In this document: positions 15,662-24,494 of the stretch, one piece after another
How the letters are laid out: each line of letters begins with the position of its first letter
Numbering within the stretch: position 1 is the first letter of the stretch
From: Arenibacter sp040216555
Lineage (GTDB): Bacteria > Bacteroidota > Bacteroidia > Flavobacteriales > Flavobacteriaceae
NCBI GenBank assembly: GCA_040216555.1
Contig: JAVJOW010000032.1
Span: 62,001-126,000, forward strand
DNA length: 64,000 nucleotides
Direction of reading: 5' to 3'
Translations under genes and position numbers: made by a program
The notes under the pieces: generated by a model
What the model was told of the DNA's origin: nothing
The model's input: the letters and a program-made list of their open reading frames with translations, nothing else
The model's database searches: none

Positions 15662-17440
15662 ATGCCCAAGGGAATTCTTCAACATATAAACGACCCTAAG
15701 GATATTCGAGCCTTGGAAATAGTCGATTTAATACAACTTGCCCAAGAATTAAGGGGGTTTATCATAGACATTGTAGCTACCAAAGAAGGGCATTTGGGAG
15801 CTAGTCTGGGCGTTGTGGAACTAACCATTGCCCTTCACTATGTTTTTAACACCCCTAAGGATAAACTAATTTGGGATGTTGGACATCAGGCTTACGGCCA
15901 TAAAATTTTAACGGGACGCAGGGAAATATTCAATACCAATAGACAATTGCGAGGAATTAGCGGGTTTCCGAAACGCTCAGAAAGCCTATATGACGACTTT
16001 GGTACAGGACATAGTTCAACCTCCATTTCAGCAATCCTGGGAATGGCTTTGGCCTCACAAATAAAGGGCACAAAAAATATTCAGCACATTGCGGTCATAG
16101 GTGATGCATCCATCGCCAGTGGCATGGCCTTTGAAGGGCTTAATCATGCAGGGGACACCAACGCCAACATCCTTATCGTCCTAAATGACAATGCCATAGG
16201 AATTGATCCTAGCGTAGGTGCCTTGAAAAAATACCTTACCAATGTAAAAAAAGGAACAGCCAAAGACGAGAACATTTTTGAATGTTTAAATTTTAAATAT
16301 TCAGGTCCCATGGATGGACATGATCTGGCATCCTTAATCAAGGAGCTAAAGCGACTAAAAGATGTTGAAGGACCTAAATTGCTACATATCATAACCACTA
16401 AGGGTAAAGGGCTCAAAAAAGCGGAGGAGAACCAAGTTGTATATCACGCCCCTGGAAAATTTAATAAGGAAACAGGGGACCTTTGGCCAAAAACATCTGA
16501 AAAACAACCTCCAAAATATCAAGATGTATTTGGGTACACGATCGTAGAATTAGCCAAAAACAATGAAAATATAGTGGGTATTACTCCGGCCATGCCTACC
16601 GGTAGCTCCCTAAAATATATGATGGAACAACTCCCGGAAAGGGCATTTGATGTGGGCATTGCAGAGCAACATGCGGTAACCATGGCCGGTGGAATGGCCG
16701 CACAGGGCCTGGTACCCTTTTGTAATATCTACTCTACTTTTTTACAACGTGCCTATGACCAGATCATACATGATGTAGCATTGCAGAATCTTCCCGTTAT
16801 TTTCTGTTTGGATCGTGCGGGTCTGGTCGGGCAGGACGGTGCCACCCATCACGGAATATATGATATGGCATATTTACGGTGTATTCCAAATCTTATTATT
16901 TTTGCACCTTTAAACGAAATTGAACTAAGGGATATAATGTTCACGGCACAACTAGGCCTGGGGCAACCCATAGCCATAAGATATCCTAGAGGGAGAGGCG
17001 TGACATTGGATTGGAAACAAAAATTTAACAAAATTCCGATAGGAATATCCCAAGAATTAAAAAAAGGTACGAAAATTGCTGTACTTTCGATCGGCCATAT
17101 TGGGAATATGGTCAGTGATTTACTAAAAAACATGAATGAAAAGGGCCAAATTGGCCATTACAATATGCGTTTTGTAAAACCTTTGGACACCGCTATGTTG
17201 CAGAAAATATTCTCGACCTACGAAAGTGTAATTACCATTGAGGATGGCTGTAAAATGGGAGGATTTGGAAATGCAATTTTGGAATATGCCAATGAGATCC
17301 ATAGTTTTGTCCCGATAAAGATTTTTGGCGTTGAAGATGTTTTTATAGAGCAGGGAACTGTTGAAGAGCTCCATATAATAGCTAAAATAGATATATCAAC
17401 TTTAAGAAAATATATTAACAACCTCTTGAATACTGATTAG
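15662..17440 (+). CDS. dxs: 1-deoxy-D-xylulose-5-phosphate synthase
   Basis: Thiamine-diphosphate enzyme that condenses pyruvate and glyceraldehyde 3-phosphate, the first step of the MEP isoprenoid pathway. It has the transketolase-like N-terminal motif HLGASLGVVELTIALHYVF, the ThDP/Mg site GDASIASGMAFEGLNHAG ending at NDN, and the pyrimidine-domain motif DVGIAEQHAVTMAGGMA with its catalytic Glu. The region FLQRAYDQIIHDVALQNLPV and a C-terminal transketolase domain follow. From the chosen ATG it is 592 residues, slightly short of the usual 620. The GDG triplet reads GDA here. The next gene begins 1 bp after the stop, so both are probably cotranscribed. Confidence 0.96.
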   Translation: MPKGILQHINDPKDIRALEIVDLIQLAQELRGFIIDIVATKEGHLGASLGVVELTIALHYVFNTPKDKLIWDVGHQAYGHKILTGRREIFNTNRQLRGISGFPKRSESLYDDFGTGHSSTSISAILGMALASQIKGTKNIQHIAVIGDASIASGMAFEGLNHAGDTNANILIVLNDNAIGIDPSVGALKKYLTNVKKGTAKDENIFECLNFKYSGPMDGHDLASLIKELKRLKDVEGPKLLHIITTKGKGLKKAEENQVVYHAPGKFNKETGDLWPKTSEKQPPKYQDVFGYTIVELAKNNENIVGITPAMPTGSSLKYMMEQLPERAFDVGIAEQHAVTMAGGMAAQGLVPFCNIYSTFLQRAYDQIIHDVALQNLPVIFCLDRAGLVGQDGATHHGIYDMAYLRCIPNLIIFAPLNEIELRDIMFTAQLGLGQPIAIRYPRGRGVTLDWKQKFNKIPIGISQELKKGTKIAVLSIGHIGNMVSDLLKNMNEKGQIGHYNMRFVKPLDTAMLQKIFSTYESVITIEDGCKMGGFGNAILEYANEIHSFVPIKIFGVEDVFIEQGTVEELHIIAKIDISTLRKYINNLLNTD

Positions 17441-17441
17441 C

Positions 17442-18554
17442 ATGTACGGTAAAATTTTCATTATTGTCCTCCTGTTCCTAAATTATAATTTTTTATTCGC
17501 ACAAGATACCATTCCTGCTCCACAAGTCCCGGATTCCACCCAAGTAGATTCGATGCGTATAGATACCATTGTAATACGGACCTTACAGGACAAAATAAAA
17601 TACATTCCACGGGGTGCAGACCTGACCAATCCCGTTGTTTCCTTTAAGCGTACCAAGCCTCTGGAAGAGAAATACAGGCGGTTTAGGATACCCTCGTTCT
17701 GGGAGAAGGAAAACAAACTGGGATTTAATTTTAGTGAAGTGGCCTTTGTGAACTGGAATGCAGGGGGAAACAATTCCATTTCGGGTTTGGCCAATGCCAA
17801 GTTCGTGAGAAATTATAAATTTAGGTACGTTCAATTAAACAACAATTTGGACATTCGTTATGGCCTAAATGCCCAAGAAGGCTTTAAATTGAGAAAAACC
17901 GATGATGCATTGCGGTTTTCATCCACCTTTGCGTTTCGAAGGGATACCATAAGCAATTGGTACTATTCCGCCAGCGCAGAATTTAGAACACAGTTCTCCA
18001 ATGGTTACAAATACCCCGATAGGGATAAACCCATTTCCAGATTTATGGCGCCTGGGTATGCCCTGTTAGGTGCTGGAACTTCCTATATTCCGGAAGGCAA
18101 AAAATTCAACTTGCGCTTGGCGCCACTTACCTTCAAATCTACCTTTGTGCTAGACCAAACCCTGGCTAACAGTGGTGCTTTTGGGGTACAAAGAGCACTG
18201 ATAGATACCGATGGCAACATCATAAAAGAGGGCGAAAATGTTTATCTGGAATTTGGCTTTTTGGTGTCCAACACCTGGGAAACCATAGTTTATGACAATG
18301 TTAGGTTAAATCACAGATTACAATTATACTCGGATTACGTAAAGAATTTTGGAAATATAGATGTTGACTGGGAGGTAAATTTGGATTTGACCGTCAACAA
18401 ATATGTAAAAGCGTCCATAGGCACCCATGTTCTATATGACCACGATATTATATTCGACGAGGTAAAAGCTACAGATGGCACTATTACAACCCCGGGGAAA
18501 CGAAAAATACAATTCAAACAATTACTGGGCGTTGGTCTGGTCTATGATTTTTAA
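17442..18554 (+). CDS. DUF3078 family outer-membrane-type beta-barrel protein
   Basis: A 370-residue protein with a Sec signal peptide ending at LLFLNYNFLFAQD (about 21). The mature protein has the pattern FWEKENKLGFNFSEVAFVNW, followed by NAGGNNSISGLANAKF and strongly alternating amphipathic strands to an aromatic C-terminus (LLGVGLVYDF). This matches the DUF3078 family of Bacteroidota, thought to be an outer membrane barrel. It starts 1 bp after dxs, which suggests cotranscription. Its stop codon overlaps by 4 bp the stop of the convergent dGTPase gene. Function is unknown. Confidence 0.85.
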   Translation: MYGKIFIIVLLFLNYNFLFAQDTIPAPQVPDSTQVDSMRIDTIVIRTLQDKIKYIPRGADLTNPVVSFKRTKPLEEKYRRFRIPSFWEKENKLGFNFSEVAFVNWNAGGNNSISGLANAKFVRNYKFRYVQLNNNLDIRYGLNAQEGFKLRKTDDALRFSSTFAFRRDTISNWYYSASAEFRTQFSNGYKYPDRDKPISRFMAPGYALLGAGTSYIPEGKKFNLRLAPLTFKSTFVLDQTLANSGAFGVQRALIDTDGNIIKEGENVYLEFGFLVSNTWETIVYDNVRLNHRLQLYSDYVKNFGNIDVDWEVNLDLTVNKYVKASIGTHVLYDHDIIFDEVKATDGTITTPGKRKIQFKQLLGVGLVYDF

Positions 18555-19894
18555 AGCTGTTTTCCCATTATCTTATTATGGATATGTACCGCTGCACTAT
18601 CTGATAAACTGGCAACAAAACAGCATGTACTCAAGAGTATGTCGTAGTTGGAACCTTTGGTTTCCCTATAGGATTCGGGCAAAGTTGAAATCATTAGTCG
18701 GTCATAATTGGAACTATTTCCTTCCTTGTTCCTTATCAAAGCCGTTATATACACATCCAAAATGTCAGAGATGATCCGATAGCCTGCTATTTCTTTTTCC
18801 AATACCTCCTGTGAACGGTAGACTTTCTGTACACTTAAGGTAATAATATCTTCTATCTGGGCCTTGAACTTGCTTTTATCCAATAAGGAAACCGAAAATT
18901 GCCCCTTGAGGATAGCTTCCTCATTTTCAATAAAAATGGCAATGGCATCGGATATCAAGGTATTGATCGCCAATGCCCTTAAATAGCTCAGACGATCTTC
19001 CATATAGACCAGATTATTATACTTTTTTATATTGATACTGTCCTTGACCAACTTTATAAGATATTCCAAGGCATAATCCTCCGAAATAAGCCCTAAATTG
19101 ATTCCATCCTCAAAATCGATAATGGTATAACAAATATCATCCGCAGCCTCTACGAGGAAGGTAAGGGGATGTCTGCAAAAACCAACATCCTGTCCATTTC
19201 CCCTTGATTCCAGTCCCAGTTCAGCGGCCACTTCCTGAAAAGAAACCACATCCTGTTGAAAAAAACCGAATTTCTTGTCCGCAATATGTTTGGTAGGCTT
19301 TTTTGGCAAGGATTCCTTTGGGTACTTCATAAAAGCGCCCAAGGTGGCATAACTTAGTCGCAATCCACCTTCAACCCCCTGCCGGGATTCCGTTAATAAT
19401 CTGTAACCATTGGCATTGCCTTCGAAATCTATGATGTCCTGATATTCTTTTTTTGTCAATACAGTTTTAAACTGTTTGCCCCTGCCCGTTTTAAAGTATT
19501 CCCCTATAGCCTTCTCCCCACTATGTCCAAAAGGCGGGTTACCAATATCATGTGCCAGGGCTGCGGCAGCAACAATGGCCCCAAAATCATTAAAATGATA
19601 GCCGTGCACTTCTCGCAAATGAGGATGTTTCTCCAGAATTTTCTTCCCGGCTATCCTTCCTAGGCTTCTACCCACTACGGAGACTTCCAAACTATGGGTA
19701 AGGCGTGTGTGTACAAAATCGGTTTTGGAAAGAGGTATTACCTGGGTCTTGTCCTGCAAGCTCCTAAAGGCTGCAGAAAATATCACCCTGTCGTAATCCA
19801 CTTCAAAACCCAATCGGGTCTCATCCTGTTCCTTTCTAATTCTTTTGTGGGTATCACCAAAACGTTTTAAGGAAAGAAGCTGTTCCCAATGCAT
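18551..19894 (-). CDS. dgt: dGTP triphosphohydrolase (dGTPase family)
   Basis: A 447-residue HD-superfamily enzyme that hydrolyses dGTP, or dNTPs generally, to the nucleoside and triphosphate. The family opening YDRVIFSAAFRSLQDKTQV is followed by TRLTHSLEVSVVGRSLGR and the metal-binding HD motif ALAHDIGNPPFGHSGE. A third conserved block is EAADDICYTIIDFEDGINLG. Length is typical of the long Dgt type. It is monocistronic and convergent with the DUF3078 gene. Nucleotide preference cannot be told from the sequence. Confidence 0.93.
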   Translation of the reverse strand: MHWEQLLSLKRFGDTHKRIRKEQDETRLGFEVDYDRVIFSAAFRSLQDKTQVIPLSKTDFVHTRLTHSLEVSVVGRSLGRIAGKKILEKHPHLREVHGYHFNDFGAIVAAAALAHDIGNPPFGHSGEKAIGEYFKTGRGKQFKTVLTKKEYQDIIDFEGNANGYRLLTESRQGVEGGLRLSYATLGAFMKYPKESLPKKPTKHIADKKFGFFQQDVVSFQEVAAELGLESRGNGQDVGFCRHPLTFLVEAADDICYTIIDFEDGINLGLISEDYALEYLIKLVKDSINIKKYNNLVYMEDRLSYLRALAINTLISDAIAIFIENEEAILKGQFSVSLLDKSKFKAQIEDIITLSVQKVYRSQEVLEKEIAGYRIISDILDVYITALIRNKEGNSSNYDRLMISTLPESYRETKGSNYDILLSTCCFVASLSDSAAVHIHNKIMGKQL

Positions 19895-19990
19895 ATTATA
19901 ATTTTAGTGGTCGCAAGATACATTTTTAACAATTCAACACATAATAAAACTATCTTCCACTTCTGGTATGCCAAAACCCACAGCCCAATT

Positions 19991-20023
19991 TTAACGATTA
20001 ATTAAACTTAAGCTTACAATAGA
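19991..20023. promoter_or_regulatory. TTAA-based 11-bp repeat units upstream of the phosphate porin
   Basis: TTAACGATTAA and TTAAACTTAAG are contiguous 11-mers followed by CTTACAATAGA. The string CTTACAATA recurs at 21440-21448 in front of the phosphate transporter. An 11-bp step is the spacing of PhoB half-sites, so this may be a phosphate-response operator. That is inference. Confidence 0.35.
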
Positions 20024-20081
20024 TTCAATCCATATCCCCATCTTAGCAATTGTCTTAAGACTAAGTTGGTTTCATTTAAAA

Positions 20082-20205
20082 TATTAGTTTTTGTCGACTA
20101 TATAATTGAAATCCTAAGCTACCTCTGGCCAAGGTAGCTTTTTCATTTAAAATTCTTTCTTAACTCCCAATTAGTTTGGTACTTTGCACTCGACAAAAAC
20201 TAATA
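20082..20205 (+). promoter_or_regulatory. 16-bp perfect inverted repeat bracketing the porin leader, with an internal terminator-like hairpin
   Basis: TATTAGTTTTTGTCGA (20082-20097) is the exact reverse complement of TCGACAAAAACTAATA (20190-20205), whose end is 4 bp from the porin ATG. Between them, AAGCTACCT / AGGTAGCTT (20116-20140) forms a 9-bp stem with a T run, like an intrinsic terminator. A TACTTTG element near 20180 resembles a shortened -7 box. A short attenuated RNA, or a switch hiding the ribosome-binding region, is possible. A perfect palindrome GTCTTAAGAC also lies at 20052-20061. No gene is seen in the 315-bp gap 19895-20209. Confidence 0.6.
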
Positions 20206-20209
20206 CATT

Positions 20210-21415
20210 ATGAAAATGAAATGCTTAGCCCTAGGGCTTGCATTGTGCTCACTTTATACTTCCTATTCACAGGAACCCAATGCCCCTGAATTTGGCAAGG
20301 GCCTTTTTAACTTGATGGGCAAGGACAGTACGTGGAGTGCCAAAATTGCTGTCAGAATGCAAATGTTAACTAGCACTACTTGGACAGAAAATCCGAACGA
20401 TAATTTTACGGACCCCCATTTCAATGCCCTTATAAGAAGGGCCCGACTAAAATTTGACGGGTTTGCCTATTCGCCCAAACTCAAATATAAGATTGAGCTA
20501 GGTTTGTCCAATAGGGACATTTCCGGTGGTTCTCAATACACCAGTAACGCTCCCAGATATATCTATGATGCCGTGGTCATGTGGAATTTTTATCAAAATT
20601 TTGAACTATGGGCAGGCCAGACCAAACTTCCGGGCAATATAGAACGTGTAATTTCTTCAGGGAATATGCAATTGGTAGATCGCTCTTTATTGAATAGACA
20701 ATTTAATATAGACCGTGATATGGGCCTACAGATCAGGCATTATTTTTTCTTGAACAAAAAAATTCTAATAAGGGAAAAATTGGCCATATCACAGGGAGAA
20801 GGAAGGAATATTACAACCGGAAATCTTGGAGGGCATCAATATACGGGGAGATTGGAACTACTGCCTTTTGGCGAATTCACCAACAATTCCGAATATAGCG
20901 GTGGTGATTTAAAAAGGGAAAAATCCCCAAAACTAATGTTGGCTGCTACCTACGACTTTAATCACAGGGCCGTAAAAACAAGAAGTAATCAGGGCGCGTA
21001 TATGGCAACCGATTTTGGTTTTCACGAAACCAATATTAGTACCCTATTTATAGATGCCATGTTCAAATATTACGGATTCTCTTTCATGGGTGAATATGCC
21101 TATAGGGATGCCGAAGATCCCTTTGCCAGAAATTTGGACGGCTCCTTGACCGGAGAGGTTGTCCAGGTGGGCCATGGATTAAATCTGCAAACCGGTTATC
21201 TTTTTAACAGCAATTGGGAGATTTCTGGGAGATACACCAATGTAGAACTGGATAAAAACATTACCGGAGAAAACTCGGAAAATCAATACACCCTGGGACT
21301 CTCCAAATATATTGTAGGCCACAAATTAAAAGTGCAAACAGACATTAGCTATCTTTCCGTAGAAAATGGGATGGATACGTTGATGTATAGATTACAATTG
21401 GACGTACATTTTTAG
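20210..21415 (+). CDS. Phosphate-selective porin (OprO/OprP family)
   Basis: A 401-residue outer membrane barrel with a signal peptide ending near LYTSYSQE (about 21). The mature N-terminus SAKIAVRMQMLTS and the block RRARLKFDGFAYSPKLKYKI match the porin O/P family. Later strands include LWAGQTKLPGNIERVIS, a typical OprO/P-type segment. The C-terminus RLQLDVHF ends in the phenylalanine expected of outer membrane proteins. The next gene, 73 bp downstream, is a PiT phosphate transporter, which supports phosphate or polyphosphate uptake as its role. Some Bacteroidota members of the family may carry other anions. Confidence 0.9.
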   Translation: MKMKCLALGLALCSLYTSYSQEPNAPEFGKGLFNLMGKDSTWSAKIAVRMQMLTSTTWTENPNDNFTDPHFNALIRRARLKFDGFAYSPKLKYKIELGLSNRDISGGSQYTSNAPRYIYDAVVMWNFYQNFELWAGQTKLPGNIERVISSGNMQLVDRSLLNRQFNIDRDMGLQIRHYFFLNKKILIREKLAISQGEGRNITTGNLGGHQYTGRLELLPFGEFTNNSEYSGGDLKREKSPKLMLAATYDFNHRAVKTRSNQGAYMATDFGFHETNISTLFIDAMFKYYGFSFMGEYAYRDAEDPFARNLDGSLTGEVVQVGHGLNLQTGYLFNSNWEISGRYTNVELDKNITGENSENQYTLGLSKYIVGHKLKVQTDISYLSVENGMDTLMYRLQLDVHF

Positions 21416-21423
21416 CGAAAAAT

Positions 21424-21445
21424 ATAACCTTAAGATAACCTTACA
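21424..21445. promoter_or_regulatory. Two tandem 11-bp direct repeats upstream of the PiT transporter
   Basis: ATAACCTTAAG (21424-21434) and ATAACCTTACA (21435-21445) are adjacent 11-mers sharing their first nine bases. They lie 44 bp before the transporter start. One helical turn of spacing is the classic layout of a PhoB-type box. The regulator is not in the window. Confidence 0.45.
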
Positions 21446-21488
21446 ATACACGATACTTTAGATATTTGCAAACTATTTTTATAAGATA

Positions 21489-23759
21489 ATGGACAATTTA
21501 TATTTATTAATGATTATTGCTCTTGCCTTTTTGGCAATCGCAGATTTAGTAGTCGGAGTTAGCAATGACGCCGTAAACTTTTTAAATTCCGCCATTGGCT
21601 CCAAAGCCATTTCGTTTAAGACCATTATGATCGTGGCCAGTTTAGGTATAGCCATTGGTGCCATTTTTTCCAGTGGAATGATGGAAGTAGCCCGTAAGGG
21701 TATTTTTCATCCAGGGGAATTTATGTTCGCCGAGATAATGGTCATCTTTATGGCCGTTATGATTACCGATATCCTCTTATTGGATTTTTTCAATACGGTA
21801 GGGATGCCCACCTCCACTACAGTCTCCATAGTCTTTGAACTTTTGGGTGCCTCGGTTGCCATGTCCTTTATTAAAATTGCCTCAAGCGGAGGTGATTATA
21901 TCGACATCTACAACTACATAAACACCTCAAAAGCCACTGAAATTATAATGGGCATTTTACTGTCCGTTGTCATTGCCTTTTCAGTTGGGGCCCTGGTCCA
22001 ATATGTATCCCGTATCCTTCTTTCATTCGACTTTAGAAAAAAGGCCAAAGTATTTGGGGCACTATTCGGGGGTATAGCCTTAACTGCAATTACTTATTTC
22101 ATACTTATAAAAGGATTAAAAGGCGCCACTTTTGTAAGTGATGATGTTATTGCATATATCCAACACAATACCTTCACGATTATTATTGGCAGCCTGGTTC
22201 TTTGGACCCTAATATCCTATATCCTCTCAGTAGTTTTAAAATACGATGTTTACAAGCTGATAATTATTGTAGGCACCTTTGCATTGGCATTGGCCTTTGC
22301 TGGTAACGATCTTGTTAATTTCATTGGTGTACCCATTGCAGCATGGCAGTCCTTCGAGGCATGGCAGGTTTCAGGTATCCCCGCAAACGAATTTAGTATG
22401 ACCGTGCTTGCGGAAAAAGTTCCAACTCCAACTATTTTACTTTTTGTGGCAGGAATGGTCATGGTGCTTACCCTCTGGTTTTCCAAAAAGGCACGTTATG
22501 TAACCCAAACAGAAATAAATCTGTCCAGGGAAGGTGAATCCAAGGAACGCTTTCAACCAAATTTTCTTTCAAGAGGAATAGTGCGGTTCGCAATGATGTT
22601 GTCTGCGGTAACAACCGCACTTATGCCAAAAGCCTTGCAGGAGAAAATAGATGCTAAATTTAAGAAGCCTGTTATAGCTTTATCCAAGGATAAAACTTTT
22701 GAAATGCCCGCCTTTGATATGGTAAGGGCCTCGGTAAACCTAATGGTTGCAGGGGTATTGATTTCTTTGGCAACATCTTATAAATTGCCTTTGTCTACCA
22801 CTTATGTAACCTTTATGGTGGCAATGGGTTCTTCTTTGGCCGATAGGGCCTGGGGCGCCGAAAGTGCCGTTTACCGTGTTGCAGGGGTATTGAACGTAAT
22901 TGGAGGATGGTTCTTTACAGCCATCATCGCTTTTGTTTCGGCAGCGGTTATAGTGGCACTCATCAATATTCACGTCCCCTCCATGGTAGCTATTCTATTA
23001 TTGATAGCGGTTTTATTGCTTGTAAGAAACTACATTTCACATAATAAAAAATCCAAGGAAATTAGGGCTGAAGACAGTTTAAGAAAGGCCGAAAGCAGCT
23101 CTATCCAAGGAGTGATAGAAGAAAGTGCAAACAACATTTCCAATGTAGCGAAAAGAAGTAACAAAATTTATACACACATCATCGACGGACTTGCCAAACA
23201 GGATTTGGAGCTTCTGAAAAAGAACAAAAAAGGCGTTGTTAAACTTTCTGAGGAAATAGATGAATTAAGAGATCATATCTTCTATTTTATTAAGAATTTG
23301 GATGAGGCCAGTGTTGGGGCCAGTAATCTTTATATTAATATATTAGGGTATCTGCAGGATATGGCCCAATCCTTGGAATATTTGAACAAGATAAGCCATA
23401 AGCACATCCACAATAACCATAAAAAATTAAAATACAACCAGATTAAAGAGCTAAAGGAAATTGATCTGGAACTACAGAAATTGCTGAGTGCCACAAAGGT
23501 TGCATTTGAAACCCGCTCTTTTGAACGTATTGGGGTAATTTTTGCCAGCAAACAAGAACTGCTGGATATGGTTTCTCAAAAAATAGAAAAGCAGATCGCT
23601 AGGACACGTACCGAAGAGTCCAGTCCAAAAAATACTACTTTGTACTTTACCTTTCTTTTGGAGACAAAAGATTTCATTAACGCTACCATGAATCTTTTGG
23701 AGCTTTATTACAATGAGCACGATAGTACGGTAATACCCGCAAAACTGGAAATGCAATAG
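21489..23759 (+). CDS. PiT-family inorganic phosphate transporter with C-terminal PhoU-like domain
   Basis: A 756-residue inner membrane symporter. The two PiT signature repeats are visible: GVSNDAVNFLNSAIGSKA (about 23-40) and FAGNDLVNFIGVPIAAWQ (about 270-287). A further block, YKLPLSTTYVTFMVAMGSSLADRAWG (written here as YKLPLSTTYV and AMGSSLADRAWG), is also typical. Hydrophobic segments cover about 5-330 and 410-520. The last 220 residues are soluble and helical (SIQGVIEESANNISNVAKRS and DEASVGASNLYINILGYLQD), resembling the PhoU/DUF47 helical bundle. In most bacteria that domain is a separate protein. It follows the phosphate porin by 73 bp. Confidence 0.93.
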   Translation: MDNLYLLMIIALAFLAIADLVVGVSNDAVNFLNSAIGSKAISFKTIMIVASLGIAIGAIFSSGMMEVARKGIFHPGEFMFAEIMVIFMAVMITDILLLDFFNTVGMPTSTTVSIVFELLGASVAMSFIKIASSGGDYIDIYNYINTSKATEIIMGILLSVVIAFSVGALVQYVSRILLSFDFRKKAKVFGALFGGIALTAITYFILIKGLKGATFVSDDVIAYIQHNTFTIIIGSLVLWTLISYILSVVLKYDVYKLIIIVGTFALALAFAGNDLVNFIGVPIAAWQSFEAWQVSGIPANEFSMTVLAEKVPTPTILLFVAGMVMVLTLWFSKKARYVTQTEINLSREGESKERFQPNFLSRGIVRFAMMLSAVTTALMPKALQEKIDAKFKKPVIALSKDKTFEMPAFDMVRASVNLMVAGVLISLATSYKLPLSTTYVTFMVAMGSSLADRAWGAESAVYRVAGVLNVIGGWFFTAIIAFVSAAVIVALINIHVPSMVAILLLIAVLLLVRNYISHNKKSKEIRAEDSLRKAESSSIQGVIEESANNISNVAKRSNKIYTHIIDGLAKQDLELLKKNKKGVVKLSEEIDELRDHIFYFIKNLDEASVGASNLYINILGYLQDMAQSLEYLNKISHKHIHNNHKKLKYNQIKELKEIDLELQKLLSATKVAFETRSFERIGVIFASKQELLDMVSQKIEKQIARTRTEESSPKNTTLYFTFLLETKDFINATMNLLELYYNEHDSTVIPAKLEMQ

Positions 23760-23783
23760 GGCTCAGAACAATTAAAAGTTTGT

Positions 23784-24493
23784 CTGAAATACCTATTGTT
23801 ACCGGTATGCTTTGTTCAAGTTACTGGATGTTTGGTGCACGGGGTATCCGGTTCTGAATTCTTGGATAAGGCAATTGAATATCATGATCCCAATAGCAAT
23901 TGGCAATCCGGGAAAGTAATTTTACAGTGATCATGTAATCGCCCAAAGGGGATAAAAGAACAAGCCGGATCAGCATTGACCGTTCAGCATCCTACTTTAG
24001 GTTAACCACCAATAAATTAGGGAAAAGCATTGAACAGATTATGCTTAGGGATTCATGCATTCTGAAAGTTGATGGTATAAACATTACTTCTGAAAACGAT
24101 AGGGCATCCCATAATATCTCCAGTAAACAGGCCAAAAAATGAAGGATTATTATACCTATCTCATGGCCTTTCCATGAAATTAAAAGATCCGGGAACCATT
24201 GTGCTCCTATTTGTTGAGACGATACTTTTAAGGACAAAGAATATCTTCTATTAAAAGTAACCTATTCGGAGGAAGTGGGGACAGATAACTGGTATTGCTA
24301 TTTTGATCCAAGCAGCTATGCCATTGAAGCTTATCAATTCTTCCATGATGAATCCAAAAATGACGGTGAATACATTGTATTATCAGGGGAAGAGATAATC
24401 AACAATGTTAAAATGCCCAAGGTCAGGGCGTGGCATTACAACAAAAACGATCAATATTTAGGAACGGATATTTTGAGTAAAACTCCCCAATGA
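23784..24493 (+). pseudogene. Relic of a DUF6503-like lipoprotein gene with several frameshifts
   Basis: Homologous protein segments follow in order but in different frames. Frame A (23784-23930) reads KYLLLPVCFVQVTG and then FLDKAIEYHDPNSNWQSGKV. Frame B (about 23939-24142) reads RISIDRSASYFRLTTNKLG and CILKVDGINITSENDRASHN. Frame C (24139-24177) reads MKDYYTYLMAFP. Frame D (from 24174) reads MKLKDPGTIV. Frame B again (24230-24493) reads KDKEYLLLKVTYSEEVG, then FDPSSYAIEAYQFFHDE and the end GTDILSKTPQ. This order matches a flavobacterial secreted family I recall as DUF6503. At least four frameshifts are needed, and the start codon position reads CTG. It is dead unless the sequence is badly wrong. 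It converges on nadD with 1 bp between stops. Confidence 0.85.
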
Positions 24494-24494
24494 C

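Noticed and set aside
24275..24493. 72-residue ORF as an independent gene
   Set aside because: It starts at a GTG within a longer conserved segment and is the intact tail of the frameshifted relic at 23784-24493.
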